Shown here piece after piece: positions 50,501 to 63,846 of a stretch of DNA of 64,000 nucleotides. The position numbers and the translations under genes are program-made. The first letter of the stretch is position 1. Every line of letters begins with the position of its first letter. The DNA is from Strix aluco (Eukaryota > Chordata > Aves > Strigiformes > Strigidae), in NCBI RefSeq assembly GCF_031877795.1, contig NC_133971.1, positions 47,130,892-47,194,891 on the forward strand. The letters are read 5' to 3'. The notes under the pieces were generated by a model. The model saw only the letters and a list, made by a program, of their open reading frames with translations. It made no database searches and was not told the origin of the DNA.

Positions 50501-53500
50501 ATTGACACTAAGTTTCCCAGTCAACAAAGGCCTTTCTTAAGAAAAAGAAAGCCAAGTTAATGAGTAACTTCAACACCAGATGCAAAATATATTGAAGGGC
50601 AGAAAGAACAAAGCAGCATGTGGTTAGTGATCAATGAGGAAGCCAAACAAAGTAACTGCGTAAGAGCTTGAAATCTACAATGATGTTCTCCCATTATTTA
50701 ATGGAAGAATACTGGTGCATAATTAGAATGCATTAATGTTAAATAATTAAGTTGTCCTACCTCTTGAATTTCCTTAGTGAAGCATGATAGAAAAAGTGTA
50801 TAAATTATGACACTTCAACATGTTAAGATTTATTTTTACTGAAATTACACCATATATACACTCATATATATATATATGGGTAGATATGCTGTATAATTAA
50901 GCAAAACATGGGAACAGTTCTCTATTAGTTGTCTTAGCTGGATTTTAGCTTTAGAAGCCAAGAGATGCTCCTCTGCCTACCCAAGTGATCTGTTAACAGT
51001 TAAAAGCATTAACTTGCCCGTGTTCCCCTCCTCCCATCTCCCAGACTCTGTAGAGACAGCATTAACTGCCTTACAGATCTTACAATGAGTAACAATTGCA
51101 CACATTTAATATTTTAAATAAACTCCTTTTAACAATTTCAGTAAATATGGAAAACAGCAAATGAGTGATTTGTAAATAAAAATGGTATAAAGTAGTGCAT
51201 TAAAGCAGAATGAATGACTTAATGCAGAAAGTCTGACCTCCAAAATAATGTTTGATAACATTACCTCTTTTATCTCATCTTTAGCTTGCTGCAATTTATC
51301 AGGTTTGTTGGCAAGTTGGAGCTTTGCTTCAGCTTCACGTTTTTTTTGTAAAGTGACTTGAGCATCTTGCCACTTCTGCCAGCATTTCATTCGGTGATCA
51401 AACACACCCTGTAAGGATACACAAACTTATTAAACAACTGGAATTGTTAGAGCTATCTAAATTTCTAGTAAGAAAAGGTAATTCTGGATAAAACTGGAAC
51501 AGGTACAACTCAAAGAAACCTCACTGTGTCTACCACGTCTTTTTACATTTCATTTGACAGCATGCTTGCACAGCTCAGTATCTTTCAACAAATAACAGTA
51601 TTCAAGAAGCATTTTCAGAGCAGACATCTTAGCGGCCCAAACCATTATGGTCCTCGTTTCATCAAAACACAACCAGAACAACCACTAGAAAGTGCTCTAT
51701 TGTGCCAATACTTCTCTAAATGCAGATTCTAGCAAACCTTTCATGCATATGGATTACAGGCATATTCAGCAATACATTTTCATTAGCCATGGACTAAGGT
51801 AGTAGAATTAAAGTATAGATATTAAAATAAAAAGAAAGAAAGAAAATAAAAAGAAAAATATATACTCCCACCAACTTGGCAAGTTCAAAGATATTTCTGG
51901 ATAAAATTCATAGATACCCCTTGCCGTGTCAAAACATAATTATGCTGTGCAGCATGACTTAAACCAAAACTGAGTATTTTCTTTAATGAGATGCAGATCC
52001 ACAAACTGTATTTGTTTCTTATTTACAGAAACTACTGGCTATCTATCAAATATGGTCAAATTATGTTCTAAAAGATTGATAAGCATACTGTAAAAATAAG
52101 TAACCTGAAAGAAACAAGTACAGTATAGACACAGTAGCGTATGGTGTCCCAAATACTGTACACAATTAGTACTGCTCAAAGTAGATGACATTCACCATTT
52201 ACATTTTGTCTCTTATACTAATCCATTCCCATTTTTCATCACAACCATTTTTATCATTGGAATAACTGATCATGGATACATTCATTTTACTCAGCTGGAA
52301 CTTCAGGCAAAATCTTAGTCTTCTCTGTATTATGACCTGAAAATGCACACATTCATTTACACTAAATCTACAAGTTGAGGAATGTGACTTTAAATACAAA
52401 AATCAGTATTTTTCCTAGTAGTACTCACTTTTACTGCAGCAATGAGACGAATGTAGTCACCAAGCAGTTCTGAGAACACATAGAAATCAGCAAAAGCTTG
52501 TTCTTGATGCAATTGATCTATCTTCTCCTCAACCTCTGCAAGCTGAGACAAAGCTCTAGATAGAGCAGTGTGGTCCTCAGAGTTACCTAACATGGCAGCA
52601 CTTTTAGCAAACGCAGCTGTGTTGGCTGAAAGCTCTGAAACACAGGAGTAATACTCAGTACAATGTAATTTGTTATGTTACTCTGCAGCACAGATCAGTA
52701 GAGCAGAGACCTCTGCCCTATTTCAGCCCTAACTTCACCAACTGAAAAATATATGCTGTATTTCCTAAAGCTCATGGTAAGATACACAAGGACATCACTG
52801 TGAACCCACATTTAGGGAGACAAACTCCTGCACAAAATAACCCTCTCCATCAGTAAATGTTTTGCTGAGTCTGTTAATGCTTCCTCTGTCTAGCAAAAGA
52901 CATGGAAAAAACTGTCACTTCAGTATTATCCAACTGCCTGGTTCAGAGAAAATGCAAGCCCACAAAACAAAAGCTAAGTCACCTACAGAGCAAATTCAAA
53001 ACAATTTTAACAGGTCTGTAGCACAGTTGTTCCATGCTTCAGAGTGGAAAAAACCCCAACTACTTCACAAAACCACCACCCCCATAAGGGGAATTTATTT
53101 CTGTTGGACTGCTCTGTTGACTAAAGTACCTTTAAATGTAATGTATTGCCACATTCTGACATGCCTTAAAAGAGGAATAAAACCACAATACACATACCAG
53201 TATGGCTGGCACCTATGAAGGTAAAGTTTTGAGCTTATTTATTAACAAATACTAGGGCAATTGTCTCATCAAATCCCATGTAAGTCATCCTGTAAAAAAT
53301 TAAGTCCTATGAAGGACCCTTGAACGAGTATTTAATCCAAATTACGTCAGGATTAAAAGTGCAGATTTGTTTGGAACTGTGTCACTTCTGTGGAATCATC
53401 AGAACACCAGAAATGTTTGTAGAAGCAAAATGTCTTCAGATATTTAAAACCCTTACACAACTCTTTAAAAACAAACAAATAAAAACTTCTTCAAATCTAT

Positions 53501-56500
53501 GAGCAGGTGTCAAATCAACAGTAAACGAACACTTCTGTTTTCCATTACTTCTTAAAATACTTTTTAATCTTGAGGACATCTGGCCAAAGATTTTTTTACT
53601 ACAGAGAGTACTTCCTGATAGAGTTATGAGAAACCATATTGTACACCATCATGTACTTTTGAAAGTAGAGCTGAAAGGTGACCCCCTATTTTCACATAAT
53701 ACAGTAGTGTCAGAAGGCACATTTATGGTCTTCCTTGAAGTACAAATCAAAGTTTTGGTGTTTTGTTTTTTTAAAAAATCATCTGATGGAAAACAATCTT
53801 TGACAAAAGAGCAACACAGGTGACTAAAGTATAAACTTACAGGCTTTACTTCTTTCTAAAATAAGTAAAACAAAAGCTGATATCCTGAGACTATGTATCC
53901 TTCCAGAAAAGTTTACCTTAACAGTAGCTTGATGATGTATCATTATGTGGACCGAATTAAGAATAGTAAATTCCTGTTTAAGAGCTCAAACTCAGTTAAC
54001 AGAGCAATACTAAGACAAAAGATGTTTAAATGGATATATGCAGCCACTTTTTGTTCAGGAAATAACTCTTGCCATGAGACCTAGAGATACATCTATGGAT
54101 ATCTACTGTAGTAGAATCACTTGCTATGTATGATATTCAATCTCTGCAAGAAAAAAAAATTATGATAAATCAATATGGTAACTTCAGGAATGATAGATAT
54201 TCTGGTTAAAATTAAGATTAAAACCAGGTATACAAAAATGCTAGAGCAGTTTAAACTAAAAGGTACAATTAGAAGATTTTTGCATTAAAATATACTGTAT
54301 AACTATTAAATAGGTAAGAGCTCTGGCATACTAAGCTCTTGTTTCACCACCATTTCCTAAAGTTCTAAGCACCTCAGTTCATGCAGCCACATAAAAGTAA
54401 AGTTACCTTTTCTGTGGCAGACTAATGCTTCAACACTGGCATGAAGTTTTCTAAGTTGCTGATCCAGATTCTCAAATTGTTGCTGTTTTTCTTCAAACCA
54501 CTGACAAAAGATGAAAGACTCAAGCATTACAAATTAGATTACTGACAACATTTCTGATTTTAAAGAAGCAAATTATCCACATACTGCCAGGGTGGTCAAC
54601 TGATATAGCTAAGAATTCAAGACAATAAGCAAATTAATAACCCATTTTCTACTTCTACAGCTTTAAAATGCAATTGTTGAGGTTCATTAATTCGTCTCAT
54701 TATTCAAGCCAAAAAATCAGCTCTTACTGCATCCGATTCATTCATCTTGATTGTCATTTTGTTGACAGCGTCGGCAGCCTTGTTCACCATCCTCAATATT
54801 CCTGCTCCACTCAGAGCCTGGGTGTTAACCGCTCTCGGCAGCTGGAATTGAATGACAAATAAGGGCAAACAGACTGCTTAAAAGGATGGAGGTTTAACTG
54901 CGCACAAGGGGGAAAGAAAAGGATATAGTGTTTTCTTTACTCCTATGTGTTTCAATATAGTGGAATCTAATTTCTCAGATTTACTACTTTTACATTCTCA
55001 AGAGGAAAACTTAAAAATATAGACTATTTACTTTTCTTCTATATCCCTACAGCTAAATGGAACAAACAACCCACTTGTCCAAAGTTATTATGAACTAGCC
55101 AAAGGTCCTAACTAGCCACCTATATGCTACAGAGAACAAAGTGCCACTACAAGAACAGAAAAGCTTAGATTTACAACAAATTAAATGAAAGAAATTCTGC
55201 AAAACATTTAATTGTAATGCAAGATTTGCACTGTGTGCTGATTATAAAAGGTTGATGTCTTTTTGCTTTTTAGTATAGGGCAGATTTCAAAACCTAACTC
55301 ATGCGTATCAAGAGAACTGTGTATTTGTTTAGGTACTTAGAAATCCTCTGGGGTAAGTTAACAAACTTTAAATTTAATTGATATTTTTACTCAGGCTAGT
55401 CTGGATATGTCATACAAGGTGGTCCCTGTGTCTGACCATCTACCCTTCATGTGATGTTTTGTCTGTCAGCAGCATTGACAAATCCACTGAAAGTTATCTA
55501 CCAACGATGCTTTTGTCAGTAGTGAGGTCTCTGTGACTTATTAGTATAACCAAGATCTTGACATTGGTCAAAAACCAGTTCAGTATTACAGTGAATCCAC
55601 TATGCACATGTATAAAGAGATATTATGTATCTTTAACAATATATTTAATACTGTGAAAGGTGCCAGATTACTAGCACGGATAGCTGAAGTTGTCTATTCA
55701 CAAAACATCTAGCCTGACCACCAGCATTGCTAGCGTTTTCACATTATCCTACCAATACACCTCAAGTTGGACTCCTAGAGGCAAGAGAGATGCTTCCAAG
55801 CCAGTTTAATTCTGGATCTTACTTAACAATCAGTAACATCAATTATGGATTTTCACCATGTATGACAAGCTTCACTCTGAACTGGACAGACCAACTCACT
55901 GGAGAAGTCACTGAACAGCAAGCAATTAGGCTTTGGTCACTACTACTCTAAGTTTTATCAGAGGCAGTGGCACACCATTAAGTAGCCTCTGCCATTCTGT
56001 CCCATGAAAGGTACAATCCAATTTAATTTCATATGAATTTAGAGGATTAGATCTCAATACAAAGAGAATATATTGCTTTGTAGGTTACCCTATCTAAAAA
56101 CAAATAGAACTTAAAAGAACTTAAATACCTCAGAACTTTCCAAGAACTGTCTTAAATCTGGATCCTGTAACAAAGTTGGGTGCTTTACTGTTCGCTGTAG
56201 ATACCTATGATATTAAAATTAAAGTATTAGGTAACAAAACAGATTTAATATGACTGACAACATTGAAAAGTGTCCTTCATCTAAAGAACAGGTACAATGC
56301 AGCGCATAACCTCCCTCATTATCTAATGGGGCTTGAACACTCTTAAAAAGTCATTTCTGAAGGGTCAGATGATAGTTCAGTCTCCATACCCCTTCAATCC
56401 TTTGCCTCTCTGCTGACTCCTCAAACCAGATTTACGCATTCTGTCACCTTCCTCCAACAAACACTCAGGCTAAGTCTTACACAGTTACAAGCTAGGACCA

Positions 56501-59500
56501 CTAAGTCATTGAAACATTCACTGAAGCCTTACTCCAGTAAGGCTGCCACAAAACCTGGAACTTCTGGCTGAAAGTAAATACCATGCGTACCATACCACAA
56601 CATAACAAAGGTGTGAGCAGTGGTTTCTAACATCATTTGATTACACCAGAAACTCCTTAAGGTGGGACGTGGCATAACTGTACACTGCACAGTGATAAAA
56701 TATTATACTTCATATTTTCAACAGCTGAGTGAAGTTCTCCTCCTCTAATAACAGCCAATTTACAGCAGAAAAAAAATAGATGACCTTGTTTAAACATTCT
56801 TGTACAGTGCAGTGGACAGGCTTTTTGTTACAGATAATTCTGGCTGACTTATTTTAAGATTAAAGAAAATCTTGAAGAGGTGAGCTGATTATGTTGTAGA
56901 TATGACTTATTTGTTTGCTGGCTAGACTAAAGCCTTCAATCCATATTAATTCTAAAGGAGTCATCCACCCAAAAAAAAAAACCACCCCACCAAAAAACAA
57001 TGCAACTCCTTCCCTTCACAATTTTTTATGTTTCTGCTTAGATCCAAAAACTGCTGATTGAACAAATATGGGTCAAAGAGAGAAATTTCAATTCCATTCT
57101 TCCCCTAAAAACTGCTGCAAGTTGGTCATAACTGATTTTAACATTACATATTAACAGAAAGTATGACATTTACATGAATGCTTTATAGAAATCCAGTACC
57201 TCAAAAGATCACAGGAATATAACAAAGTATGTGTTATTACCAGTTAAGATGCAGTGACAGAATACTATCAACAGCAAAATCTACTACTTGCAAAGCTTTA
57301 GTTTTGCTTAAGCCTCAGCTGCGAAATACCAGAATAGCCCTGTCACATTCACCAATTGCTTAGAAACTGTCCTAGAAAGTGATGTGGGCTGGAACTTTTA
57401 ACTGAAAGTCTGAGTATATTGATATTGTAAATGTAATGTATTTTTTCCATCCTCCACTAGGTATGGCCACCAGATCCTTATTTTTCCTTCTATTCTTCTG
57501 AAACTATTTCATACATTAGATTGCTCAACTCTTCCTTGCTTGTTCTATACTCAGTAGCAAGTACAAGTTAAAGTTAACGTGGCAAGTAGCCAAAGAGATT
57601 TTTCTTTGGAAATCTGCCTTTACTCCAAGGGAGACTTCTAACTTTTTCACTGGAGACAACCGGCAATGTGCTTGAGGACAACTGGCAGGCAGACCTGTAG
57701 CATGCAAGTTCACTATTTTAGAGCATAAATTTTAGTGAACTCGATTAACAAGGTACGTTGCTTTCCTGCCCACTTTCCTCATAGTTCTCTGTTCAATAAA
57801 GAGCAAATTGAACCAAATTTCTTTGGTCTGACTTTCTGGGGAACATTAATATGTTTTCCTCAGGTTTAGGCAAGAGCAACAGGACCTAAAATACCTCTAA
57901 ATACCATTTGACCATCTTGGTAGGTAGGTAATTTTTTCATTCTGAAAAGACAGCTAAAGTTGTCATGATGAAAAAGTTGCTCTTTGACAGATAAGATATA
58001 GTCTTTCTGAAAAAAACAAATGGAATATACTGTGAAGCCTTCCCAACATTGCCAAAAGTCCCGAGAGTTCCATTCCCCAGTATGGGAGGAGTGCTCAACA
58101 TCCACTAGAAGTGGTACGCTAATGAACTCCTTTAACAAATAAATGAAAAAGCAGCACTTAATGCACGCACACAAGCTTGTGAATTAAACTTTTTCTAATT
58201 CAAGTAAGCAACCAAGAGAGAAACCAGACATCTCTATTACAGAAAAAGACCTGAAGTTCTGTGGAAGTATCTCTTAGTTATCTAAGCCCAATTACTCTAA
58301 TCCCACCTGTTATTCCAAGCCTTGTATCTGACAGCACCACTCCTTTAGCGATAGACTTGTTGTATAACGAAAACATGTTTCACAGTTTCACTCCAAGTGA
58401 CAGAACAACTTCAGTAACTTCCGTGCACAAGTTTAAGGGGCAAATGTTAAGCTATATGCCAATTTTCAGTAAAAGATAACTAAGACAGAATAACCTATCA
58501 GTATTTTGGGGTTCAATATAATTTCAGATGTTCTTCTGTTACTTAGGAAATGGAAAGATACTAGCAACGGAATTCTGAAGTGATATTTTTTGTTTAAGAT
58601 TGGCTCTGGAATTCCAGAAGTTCAAGAGCTTCATACATTATCTGTTAGATACGTCTTTCAACATACAATCTAAAACCTTTGACTTCTGTTAATTTTCTAG
58701 TTTAACTGAAACTGTTATGTGGTGTATTGTTCTCATATGATGCAAGTGTATCACAGCAACGGGCATTTTATAAAATCATAACAAAATTAAGGCGGTATAC
58801 TTGTGTAAGTTCTACTAGTTGCTTTCTAAAGGCTTTACTAGTCATGTCAACAGCAGGAAAAGATGTAGCATATCAGTGACAGTACCCTTCCACGGCAAAG
58901 ATATTTGAACAATATTAGTTGTACGGCAGTGCTGGGTACAGAGATACATCTCTTGTATCAAAATTCACCTAGTTACATCAAGGTACTGTAAGACGTTAGA
59001 AGGCCATTTTACTTTCAAGTGACTAAAGGTCTCCTTCACCCATCTCCCTACCCAACAGCTGATTTTCTAAGGAACAGGTATACTGCTGAAGTGCCTTAAT
59101 TCCTTAAACCCTAAATGCCCAAGTAAGCTGATGAAGAAATTTTTACTTACTGAATCTCTGCAATCTTAATTTTAAGCATCAGCCAGTTTGAAAAGAATTA
59201 GCTCTAGAATCCTCTCTATGAATAAGGCTACATTTCCCATTATTAATGGAAACTACTCAATTACTGTGTTCAGTTTTGGGCCCCTCACTACAAAAAGGAC
59301 ATTGAATGACTCGAGCGTGTCCAGAGAAGGGCAACGAAGCTGGTGAAGGGTCTGGAGCACATGTCGTACGAGGAGCAACTGAGGGAACTGGGGTTGTTTA
59401 GTCTGGAGAAGAGGAGGCTGACGGGAGACCTCAGCGCCCTCTACAACTACCTGAAAGGAGGTTGCAGAGAGCTGGGGATGAGTCTCTTTAACCAAGTAAC

Positions 59501-62500
59501 AAGCGATACTACAGGAGGTAATGGCCTCGAGTTGCACCAGGGAAGGTTTAGACTGGATATCAAGAAGCATTTCTTTCCAGAATGGGTTGTTAGGCGTTGG
59601 AATGGGCTGCTCAGGGAGGTGGTGGAGTCCCCATCCCTGGAGATGTTTAAGAGTAGGGTCGACATAGCGCTTAGGGACATGGTGTAGTTGAGAAAGGTCA
59701 GTGTTAGGTTAATGGTTGGACTAGATGATCTTCAAGGTCTTTTCCAACGTAGATGATTCTGTGATACTCCGTTTCTACACAAATATTTGGCAGTTCCATA
59801 CAGTCTCCAGAATTCAGCTAAGTCTAGATGACCCAGACACCAATTACAGAGCCCATGTAGTATATTACAAGTCATTATGAGGTTAAACAAGTTTTAGTGA
59901 GATACATACATTACCTTTCTAAAGCTGCTCTTCTTTTCTCTACAAATTCAGTAGATGAAGAATCTTCCTTGCCTACTTTAACCTTGGTCATGCCTTTGAA
60001 GAAAATAGCATCATACTGATTTTATTTTATCATAAATAAATCATTAACATAACTGATGTGATTAGAAGATAAAGCTCACCTAATTTTATGTATTCAAGTC
60101 AAATTACAATGAAAAACACTACAAAGGAATACAAAAAACATCAACATTACTTGCTGCATGGTTTTGTGGAAGCAGCTCTGTGAAATATGAAATTTCCTGT
60201 AATATATTAATTGTGACTAAAAGTTACACAAAACTACTTTAATTTGCATTTATGAAGATAATCTAAATGAAGATCAGAGTCTTACTGGTCACTCATGTTC
60301 AGAAGAAAGGAGTTACCCAAATAAAGCAGAAAGGAAAATTAATCTCAGGTTTTAAGCCTATGAACTGATAAGTTTATTACCAATATTTTCATTCTATTTT
60401 TTTTAAAAAGTTCTAAGACTAAGAGGAGGTTTTCAGTCAACTAAGGCAAACTAACCAGCTATGGAAATTCTGAAGCATACAAACAACTACAAACTGAATG
60501 GAAAATAAAATGTATGCAGCTTTATATCACTTCCTCTGTCCAAGTCAAGAGCAGCCAAAAAATTACGATAGGAGAGCCAGAGCTACATATCATAGTATGG
60601 GAAATAATTCAGCAACAGAATAGCTCTAAAACTGCCAGACTGAGGTCAGTATTTTTCACACTAAAGACCCAAACTTAAGGGATTTTAGGAACCTGAGTCC
60701 TATCAAACACACCATGAAACACTGAACATTCATAATCATTCTTATTTTCTAAAACATAGGAGAGGTATGTTATGATGCAGTCCAAACATCTTATTTCCAC
60801 CTATAACATATTCCTGCTCTCTTAGTTCTGTGCCTCTGCAGCTAAAAGTCTGAGACGCTGAGTATGTACTCTGTGACCTGCCAGGTCAACATCCCCCAAA
60901 GTTGTTCCTCACCCGATCTCCCTTCTGTCTTTGGAAGTTTCACACAGTAACCCACGGAGGGGACAAACAGCATCTTTACAGGAACAAGGAGGGACCCTTA
61001 ACCTCTTAGTGAAGTCTTAGTTTTTCCCTTCTCTGTAACGTGATGAAAATAAATCTGACCAGCATTTTTTTCAAAGGTATACTATACAGTCTAACGTAAC
61101 TGTAAATCCACAAGTTTATCTGTAAAATTGAATATGTATTTAAGTACAAGGATTCAAGTATTCAAACAAAGGTGAGGTAATTCACATGCCTCATCTTTTT
61201 GCATTAGAGTACTACTACTCATTAATATTTCAATGCAGAAAGCATGAAATGCTGCAGTTTAAAACAAAAGATCCTTCACATTTGATTACTACAGATATTC
61301 ATAGAGAAAAAAATGAATATGTAATCAAATGACCAATATGAGCAATTCCCAACTTGTCATATTGCCAGTTATTTCTAGATATCATGTCAGGTTTCTTTCT
61401 CTGCTAATATAAGCCTATTTAAAAGCAAGTGTAAAGGCACTTTCTGTAGCCCAAGTGCTCTAATCCTTCACAGGAAATGATCTATGACTTCATAGATTAT
61501 TTTCTTAGAAACAGAAAGCGTGATTTTCCAGCAAACATATTAAGTAATGAGGCTGTTTGGATGAATGTCCAACTCTAGGTCACCACTGACTCAGTTTTAT
61601 TCTGTTCCACAGTCAGTAACTGACCACTTCAATTTGTGGCTAGAGTCTGAAATGTCAGCTCCTCCCACCCATCACCAAAATGAAGTTGGACCTTAAAACT
61701 CCAGGTGTTATCAACAGTGTAACAGAATGAACAGACTAAGGACTTTTGTACAATACACACTGCATAACACTGAATGTATGATATTTTGTATTAAGACTTT
61801 AAAATAAACACATGTAATGTAAACACAATATGTCATCTTACTTTCAGCCGTTTTGACAGATCTCTGCTTTAAGATGCCTCATTTTAAATCATCCTAGAAT
61901 CCCTTATTTTCTCCAGAATTAGAAATGTATGGACTACATATTTTTGGACAGAACTAAACGCCACCTGTGCAGTGAAGTTCAAGTTTAAAGCAAGAATTTC
62001 ATGCTCTTTAGAAAATGTGCTACACAGTCCGTGAGTTTTCCCCACTTACTGCAGCTTAACTAAGTCTCTATGCAAGGATCTGGTGACAGCCAGTGCTTGC
62101 TTACACTGCAATAAGTCCCACCATTTCACACACTTCCAGGTGTATCAATATTTATGCTGTTTTTGTTCAAGTGGTACCTCAAACCAGTCTAAGCTTTGTC
62201 TTACAGATGAATTTGACTGTGATGCAAGTACTATATTTCCATGTAACTGCACACTGCCATAAATGTCTTAAATGTTGTATCATCCAAAAGACTTGACTAG
62301 AAGTCTCATTCTATCTTTATAAGCCCTGTTAGCATTTATAATTAAACTTATTTTTGTTACATGAAAAATTGGTTACTACAGAATCATACATTACTTTCAA
62401 GAACTACTAAAAATTCAGATCAAATTTCAATCTTACAGACTGAAAAATGCAGTGCTTTTTCACAGAATTAAAAGCATGATTTTCCAAAGCTTTCTGCTGC

Positions 62501-63846
62501 CTACATCTACTGCCGATGCCTACTTATATCAAAAGCTGCTGCTCTGATTAGCTTTACAGACTGCTAAACTACTGAAGAAAAAGTCCTGCCATTCCCTACA
62601 TATCAAACAGCATTTTAGAGTCCAATCACTTATTCATATGGGTAAGCCATAAGACTTCAACAGGTTTTACTGTTTTAAATGTTTAGCTATTTTGAAAGAA
62701 CCTCTACTACTTAGAGCTCATAAAACTGAAGGTCCTTCAGTGCATCAGGCATGCTTCTTACTTCATGAAGAAAGATTCTGATCCTTCACAGCATCACTCA
62801 AAAGTGTTTTCTGAATTAGAACTTCGAAGAATTGACTAGAGGTTTTAGTGTTCACCATGACCAAAAGAAACACTAAAGTATTAGAGAGGTGGAGTACGTA
62901 TGAAGCTCTGTATATTGCAGGCAACTGATAACAGCACAAGTTAAAAATATGCTTTCATTTAAGTTCTTTGTTTTGATAGACTAATCAGCTCTTGAAGGGC
63001 AACAGTGAAGAAAGAATGACAGATAAGAAACAGAAGGCTATGTATCAAGACAAATGTCCTTCTTATTATCAACACTGGTTTGAGTTAGGAAGAGGCCAGT
63101 ACATATGTTTCCAATTTAACCTGAACTTTTTTAAAATACAGAACAGGAAGAATATTTAATAGGTTGGACCAACAGATAAGAAGTAATACTTATGCAGAAA
63201 AGTATTTCTTTTACAAGCCAAACAGATATTAAGATACTTAATTTGTATTACAGTACTTAAATGACATGCTGAAATTCAACCTTACAGGAACTACACTTAC
63301 CTACAATGCTTTTTTCTGGAGCTGGAGGCACAATGTAACCAATATGCATGTACTTTGTTGCTAATTTGCTGTGCAAACCAAGAAAATCACTGAATCTTCT
63401 TTTAACAGAGAATTCATTTTTGTGGAACATGGAAAGTGATGTCTTAAAAAAAAAAAAACATTGTTATGCATTATTGATCCATCTACTCAGCTATGATACA
63501 AAGTTATCTGTAAATATTTGTTGCACTAGTTACCTTTGTTGTTACTCTGTATGCCATATAAGCATTCATGCCATCTCCTGTAAGAAAATTAAGATACTTA
63601 TCCTAAAGCAAGTTACTTTAATCCCTCCACACGCTTTTTGTTCCAAAACATACATTAAACAGCTTTCCATTTTATATACTAAAAACTGCCAAAAGATACC
63701 TAAATAAGAAATCATGCTAAAATAGTCTTCAAGGGAAAAGACAGTCTACCATCTGACTTACTAGGCTCAAAGAACTTACCAACTTTCTCTGGGTCTGATA
63801 CATTGATTTCTATATCAAACAAATCTCCATTTGCTTCCTCTTCAAT
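47472..63846 (-). CDS. SNX2: SNX2, sorting nexin 2 (3' 12 coding exons; 5' part off the right edge)
   Basis: Twelve exons join in frame to encode 389 residues plus TAA. The product matches SNX2 as recalled from human almost residue for residue and ends PEAKAIA. If the protein is about 519 residues as in human, the fragment starts near residue 131. The PX domain occupies roughly fragment residues 10-139, with a basic KRRFSDF patch (51-57) and a VPPAPEK proline loop (75-81), both typical of phosphoinositide-binding PX domains. The BAR domain, long helices rich in charged residues, fills about 169-389. Known role: with SNX1 and SNX5/6 it forms a membrane-tubulating coat on endosomes for retrograde cargo sorting. 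[17 protein letters not shown] and LIAAVKGVFD favour SNX2 over SNX1. All acceptors are AG; all donors are GT except one GC. Upstream exons were not seen between 63,847 and 64,000. It lies upstream of SNX24 on the same strand. Confidence 0.97.
48317..48388 (-). CDS. SNX2: SNX2 coding exon (BAR helix 3)
   Basis: A 72-nt phase-0 exon encoding [20 protein letters not shown] then TQQQ. Acceptor AACAG, donor CAG|GTAAGA. The intron upstream (48,389-48,495) is only 107 nt and is the GC-AG intron. Confidence 0.95.
48496..48576 (-). CDS. SNX2: SNX2 coding exon ending in a GC donor
   Basis: An 81-nt phase-0 exon: [20 protein letters not shown] then KEVGRFE. The acceptor is CCAG. The exon ends TTTGAG and is followed by GCACGT, so the donor is GC rather than GT. 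The next GT, 4 nt inside the intron, would shift the frame. Human reads WEAKVQQGERDFEQ (recalled). Confidence 0.93.
50864..50877. repeat. (AT)n microsatellite
   Basis: Seven AT dinucleotides in a SNX2 intron. Confidence 0.85.
51265..51408 (-). CDS. SNX2: SNX2 coding exon (BAR helix 2)
   Basis: A 144-nt phase-0 exon of 48 codons beginning [20 protein letters not shown] and ending AKDEIKE. Acceptor TTACAG, donor GAG|GTAATG. It diverges more than its neighbours, for example [13 protein letters not shown] against human KMMVANKPDKIQQ (recalled). Confidence 0.95.
51827..51865. repeat. A/G-rich simple repeat (AAAT/AAAG)
   Basis: A run of AAAATAAAAAGAAAGAAAG-type sequence in a SNX2 intron. It is low complexity with no other feature. 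Confidence 0.8.
52429..52634 (-). CDS. SNX2: SNX2 coding exon (BAR helices 1-2)
   Basis: The largest exon seen (206 nt): it completes a Glu, then encodes [60 protein letters not shown] and IRLIAAVK. Acceptor TTTCAG, donor AAA|GTGAGT. This is one of the most diagnostic SNX2 stretches; only YVF and LLGD differ from the human YMF and LLSD as recalled. Confidence 0.97.
54407..54500 (-). CDS. SNX2: SNX2 coding exon (BAR helix 1)
   Basis: A 94-nt exon beginning [20 protein letters not shown] and ending HRK plus one base. Acceptor GTCAG, donor AAAG|GTAACT. It is charged, heptad-like helical sequence. Human has HVSVEALV where this copy reads HASVEALV (recalled). Confidence 0.95.
54728..54841 (-). 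CDS. SNX2: SNX2 coding exon (linker and amphipathic helix before BAR)
   Basis: A 114-nt phase-0 exon of 38 codons: [38 protein letters not shown]. Acceptor CCAG, donor GCA|GTAAGA. Segments in this position form the amphipathic helix that inserts into membrane in SNX-BAR proteins (family knowledge). Confidence 0.95.
56129..56204 (-). CDS. SNX2: SNX2 coding exon (end of PX domain)
   Basis: A 76-nt exon finishing the split Arg codon and encoding [20 protein letters not shown] then LESSE. Acceptor ATAG, donor GAG|GTATTT. The PX fold ends at about this exon boundary. Confidence 0.95.
59255..59765 (+). mobile_element. CR1 LINE 3' fragment inside a SNX2 intron
   Basis: Plus-strand, 5'-truncated CR1 of about 510 bp, antisense to SNX2, between the exons at 56,129 and 59,915. 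It encodes [40 protein letters not shown] and [20 protein letters not shown], and ends with the GGTTGGACTAGATGATC block and an ATTCTGTG octamer. It is close in sequence to the 28.2 kb copy. Its 3' tail stops about 150 bp from a SNX2 exon donor. Confidence 0.93.
59915..59993 (-). CDS. SNX2: SNX2 coding exon (PX domain)
   Basis: A 79-nt exon encoding [20 protein letters not shown] then RRAALE and two bases of Arg. Acceptor CAAAG, donor AG|GTAATG. The RRAALERYL segment supplies the second basic cluster of the PX pocket. The intron upstream of it (59,994-63,300) is about 3.3 kb; the one downstream holds a CR1 fragment. Confidence 0.95.
63301..63442 (-). CDS. SNX2: SNX2 coding exon (PX domain lipid-binding core)
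   Basis: A 142-nt exon starting [11 protein letters not shown] after a TTAAG acceptor that follows a run of twelve T. It carries the KRRFSDF motif, where the second Arg is the expected 3-phosphate contact, and the VPPAPEK loop. The donor is G|GTAAGTG. Human has SKSEF where this copy has HKNEF (recalled). Confidence 0.95.
63534..63577 (-). CDS. SNX2: SNX2 coding exon
   Basis: A 44-nt exon completing Gly and encoding [14 protein letters not shown]. Acceptor CAG, donor AAG|GTAACT. Together with the previous exon it gives exactly 37 codons, so the next exon starts in phase 0. This is the core beta-strand of the PX domain. Confidence 0.95.
63780..63846 (-). CDS. SNX2: SNX2 coding exon (start of PX domain)
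   Basis: Encodes [20 protein letters not shown] then KV plus one base of a Gly codon (67 nt). It is preceded by a CTAG acceptor and followed by a GGTAAG donor. It starts in phase 0. Human SNX2 reads [20 protein letters not shown] here (recalled), so two substitutions are visible. If bird SNX2 has the 15 exons of human, this is exon 4. Confidence 0.95.

Noticed and set aside
61988..62010. GAATTTCATGCTCTTT, resembling the EFHAL codons of SNX24 exon 2
   Set aside because: It is on the plus strand, opposite to SNX24, lies within SNX2, and neighbouring codons do not match.
63348..63707. 119-codon plus-strand ORF across two SNX2 exons
   Set aside because: It is antisense to confirmed SNX2 exons and crosses their splice sites; no family resemblance.
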